Assembly: GCA_013202335.1 (NCBI GenBank)
Contig: JABMQR010000071.1
Location: 1 to 16,002 of the forward strand
Origin: Bacteroidota bacterium
Lineage (GTDB): Bacteria; Spirochaetota; Spirochaetia; JABMQR01
Length of the DNA stretch: 16,002 nucleotides
Direction: 5' to 3'
Shown here: positions 15,219-16,002 of the stretch, one piece after another
Layout: each line of letters begins with the position of its first letter
Numbering within the stretch: the first letter of the stretch is position 1
The notes under the pieces: generated by a model
Database searches by the model: none
What the model saw: the letters and a program-made list of their open reading frames with translations, nothing else
What the model was told of the DNA's origin: nothing
Position numbers and translations under genes: made by a program

Positions 15219-16002
15219 ACAAAACCAAGCAGGAAAAAAAAGATAAAATCCCCATCGTAACCGCAAACGCTGCACTTGGCACTATAGCGGTAACAGATGG
15301 GGCACTAATCCCTAATAGAAGTAACTCCCGGGTGTTTAACTCCTGGCGGGTTACTTTTCTTCTTGCTGCCCTCCTTTTAGTTATTCTCACTATATTCAAT
15401 CCAGCTCCATTTCGGGAAATATTTTTTGTTACCCTTAAAGGAGTACCCGTTACATTTCAGGTAACGGTATTTGCGATTTTGGGATCCCTGATTCTTGGAT
15501 TGCTGTGCGGATTGGGCCAGGTTTCACAAAAAAGAATCTGGAACCTGCTGGCGGGTGTCTACGTTGAACTTATCCGTGGAATTCCGCTTCTTGTCCAGCT
15601 TATCTTTATCTACTATGCACTAGGCAGATTCTTTCAGGTTGAGGGAATTGTTGCTGCCATCATCGCCTTATCGATATGTTACGGTGCATATATGGGTGAA
15701 ATATTCAGGGCTGGTATTCAAGCTGTTCCAAAAGGCCAGATGGAAGCCGCTATAGCTCTTGGACTTTCACGCGGACAGGCTTTACGTAAGGTAATACTGC
15801 CTCAAACAATGAAAATAATTTTACCGGCAATCGGTAATGAATTTATTGCAATGCTCAAAGATTCATCTTTGGTATCAGTTATTGCATTACGCGATATACT
15901 CCGAAGAGGAAGAGAATATATCTCTCGAACATTTCTCTCTCTGGAGACAATGCTGATAGTTGCTCTCATCTATCTCATAATCACCCTGATGCTGTCACGA
16001 AT
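15206..16002 (+). CDS. Amino-acid ABC transporter permease (HisM/GlnP type), 3' end missing
   Basis: An open frame of 265 codons runs off the right edge. It encodes a PF00528 permease of the polar amino-acid class: a first membrane segment near 50-64, the conserved VELIRGIPLLVQLIF (120-134), and the ATPase-contact EAA loop MEAAIALGLSRGQALRKVIL (179-198), followed by the family pattern ILPAIGNEF and KDSSLVSVIA. It is the membrane partner of the preceding binding protein. The ATG at 15206 overlaps that gene by 13 bp, with only a weak ribosome site. It gives an unusual 45-residue hydrophilic N-terminus encoded over two strong stem-loops. GTG at 15332 (codon 43) is the only other standard start before the first membrane segment, so the true start is uncertain. 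The ATPase gene presumably lies beyond the window. Confidence 0.9.
   Translation, partial: MASVNKTKQEKKDKIPIVTANAALGTIAVTDGALIPNRSNSRVFNSWRVTFLLAALLLVILTIFNPAPFREIFFVTLKGVPVTFQVTVFAILGSLILGLLCGLGQVSQKRIWNLLAGVYVELIRGIPLLVQLIFIYYALGRFFQVEGIVAAIIALSICYGAYMGEIFRAGIQAVPKGQMEAAIALGLSRGQALRKVILPQTMKIILPAIGNEFIAMLKDSSLVSVIALRDILRRGREYISRTFLSLETMLIVALIYLIITLMLSR
15250..15302 (+). promoter_or_regulatory. Strong stem-loop between binding protein and permease
   Basis: CCCCATC (15250-15256) pairs perfectly with GATGGGG (15296-15302). The stem continues with GTAACCGC (15257-15264) against GCGGTAAC (15287-15294), with one A-A mismatch and one bulged A, around a 22-nt loop. It lies 31 nt past the binding-protein stop. 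Such stem-loops commonly stabilise the upstream message or reduce expression of the downstream permease. Confidence 0.65.
15320..15355 (+). terminator. Attenuator-like hairpin with trailing T-rich run
   Basis: AGTAAC-T-CCCG (15320-15330) pairs with CGGGTTACT (15347-15355) with one bulged T around a 16-nt loop, followed by TTTCTTCTT. It resembles a partial terminator placed at the beginning of the permease gene. Confidence 0.45.

Noticed and set aside
15199..15399. Reverse open frame at the binding protein-permease junction
   Set aside because: It is antisense to the permease frame, which continues with clear family motifs to the window edge.

Overview
The window reads as ordinary, moderately AT-rich bacterial chromosome. 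A YbaY-type lipoprotein with a clear lipobox suggests a diderm, and the gene mix (Aquifex-type aconitase, enterobacterial-type citrate synthase and NADP isocitrate dehydrogenase, a polar amino acid uptake system) would fit a free-living spirochaete or similar anaerobe. That placement is a low-confidence inference. No phage, insertion sequence, CRISPR array, tRNA or rRNA was seen.

Layout. 1-257: possible tail of an upstream gene, then a cluster of inverted repeats. 258-689: lipoprotein, convergent at 6 bp with a leftward ABC exporter pair (permease 696-2363, ATPase 2338-3084). 3085-3377: divergent control region. 3378-4649: argG, followed by a terminator. 4733-6228: leftward metal-efflux operon, an SO_0444/DUF318-type permease behind an ArsR/SmtB repressor that carries an alpha5 zinc site. 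6229-6475: repeat-rich control region. 6476-7387: beta-hydroxyacid dehydrogenase. 7554-10210: citrate synthase and NADP isocitrate dehydrogenase. A perfect bidirectional terminator separates these from the convergent aconitase (10285-12243). 12350-13534: leftward MFS transporter. 13683-14132: divergent DUF212/YuiD-type membrane protein. 14133-14468: non-coding repeats and a promoter. 14469-16002: amino-acid binding protein and its permease, which runs off the right edge.

How it fits together. Citrate synthase, aconitase and isocitrate dehydrogenase together convert oxaloacetate and acetyl-CoA to 2-oxoglutarate, the precursor of glutamate and arginine; argG performs the penultimate arginine step. 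A near-identical 14-bp palindrome, TGTATA-N2-TATACA, lies upstream of argG, of citrate synthase and of the amino-acid uptake genes. It matches the ArgR ARG-box core at 12 of 14 positions, so an ArgR-type regulon covering arginine synthesis, 2-oxoglutarate supply and amino-acid uptake is the most interesting hypothesis here. No argR gene lies in the window.

Other points of interest: three genes appear leaderless (promoter -10 element 6-7 nt before the ATG and no Shine-Dalgarno sequence); three tandem 18-bp repeats lie upstream of icd; and strong stem-loops sit between the binding protein and its permease.
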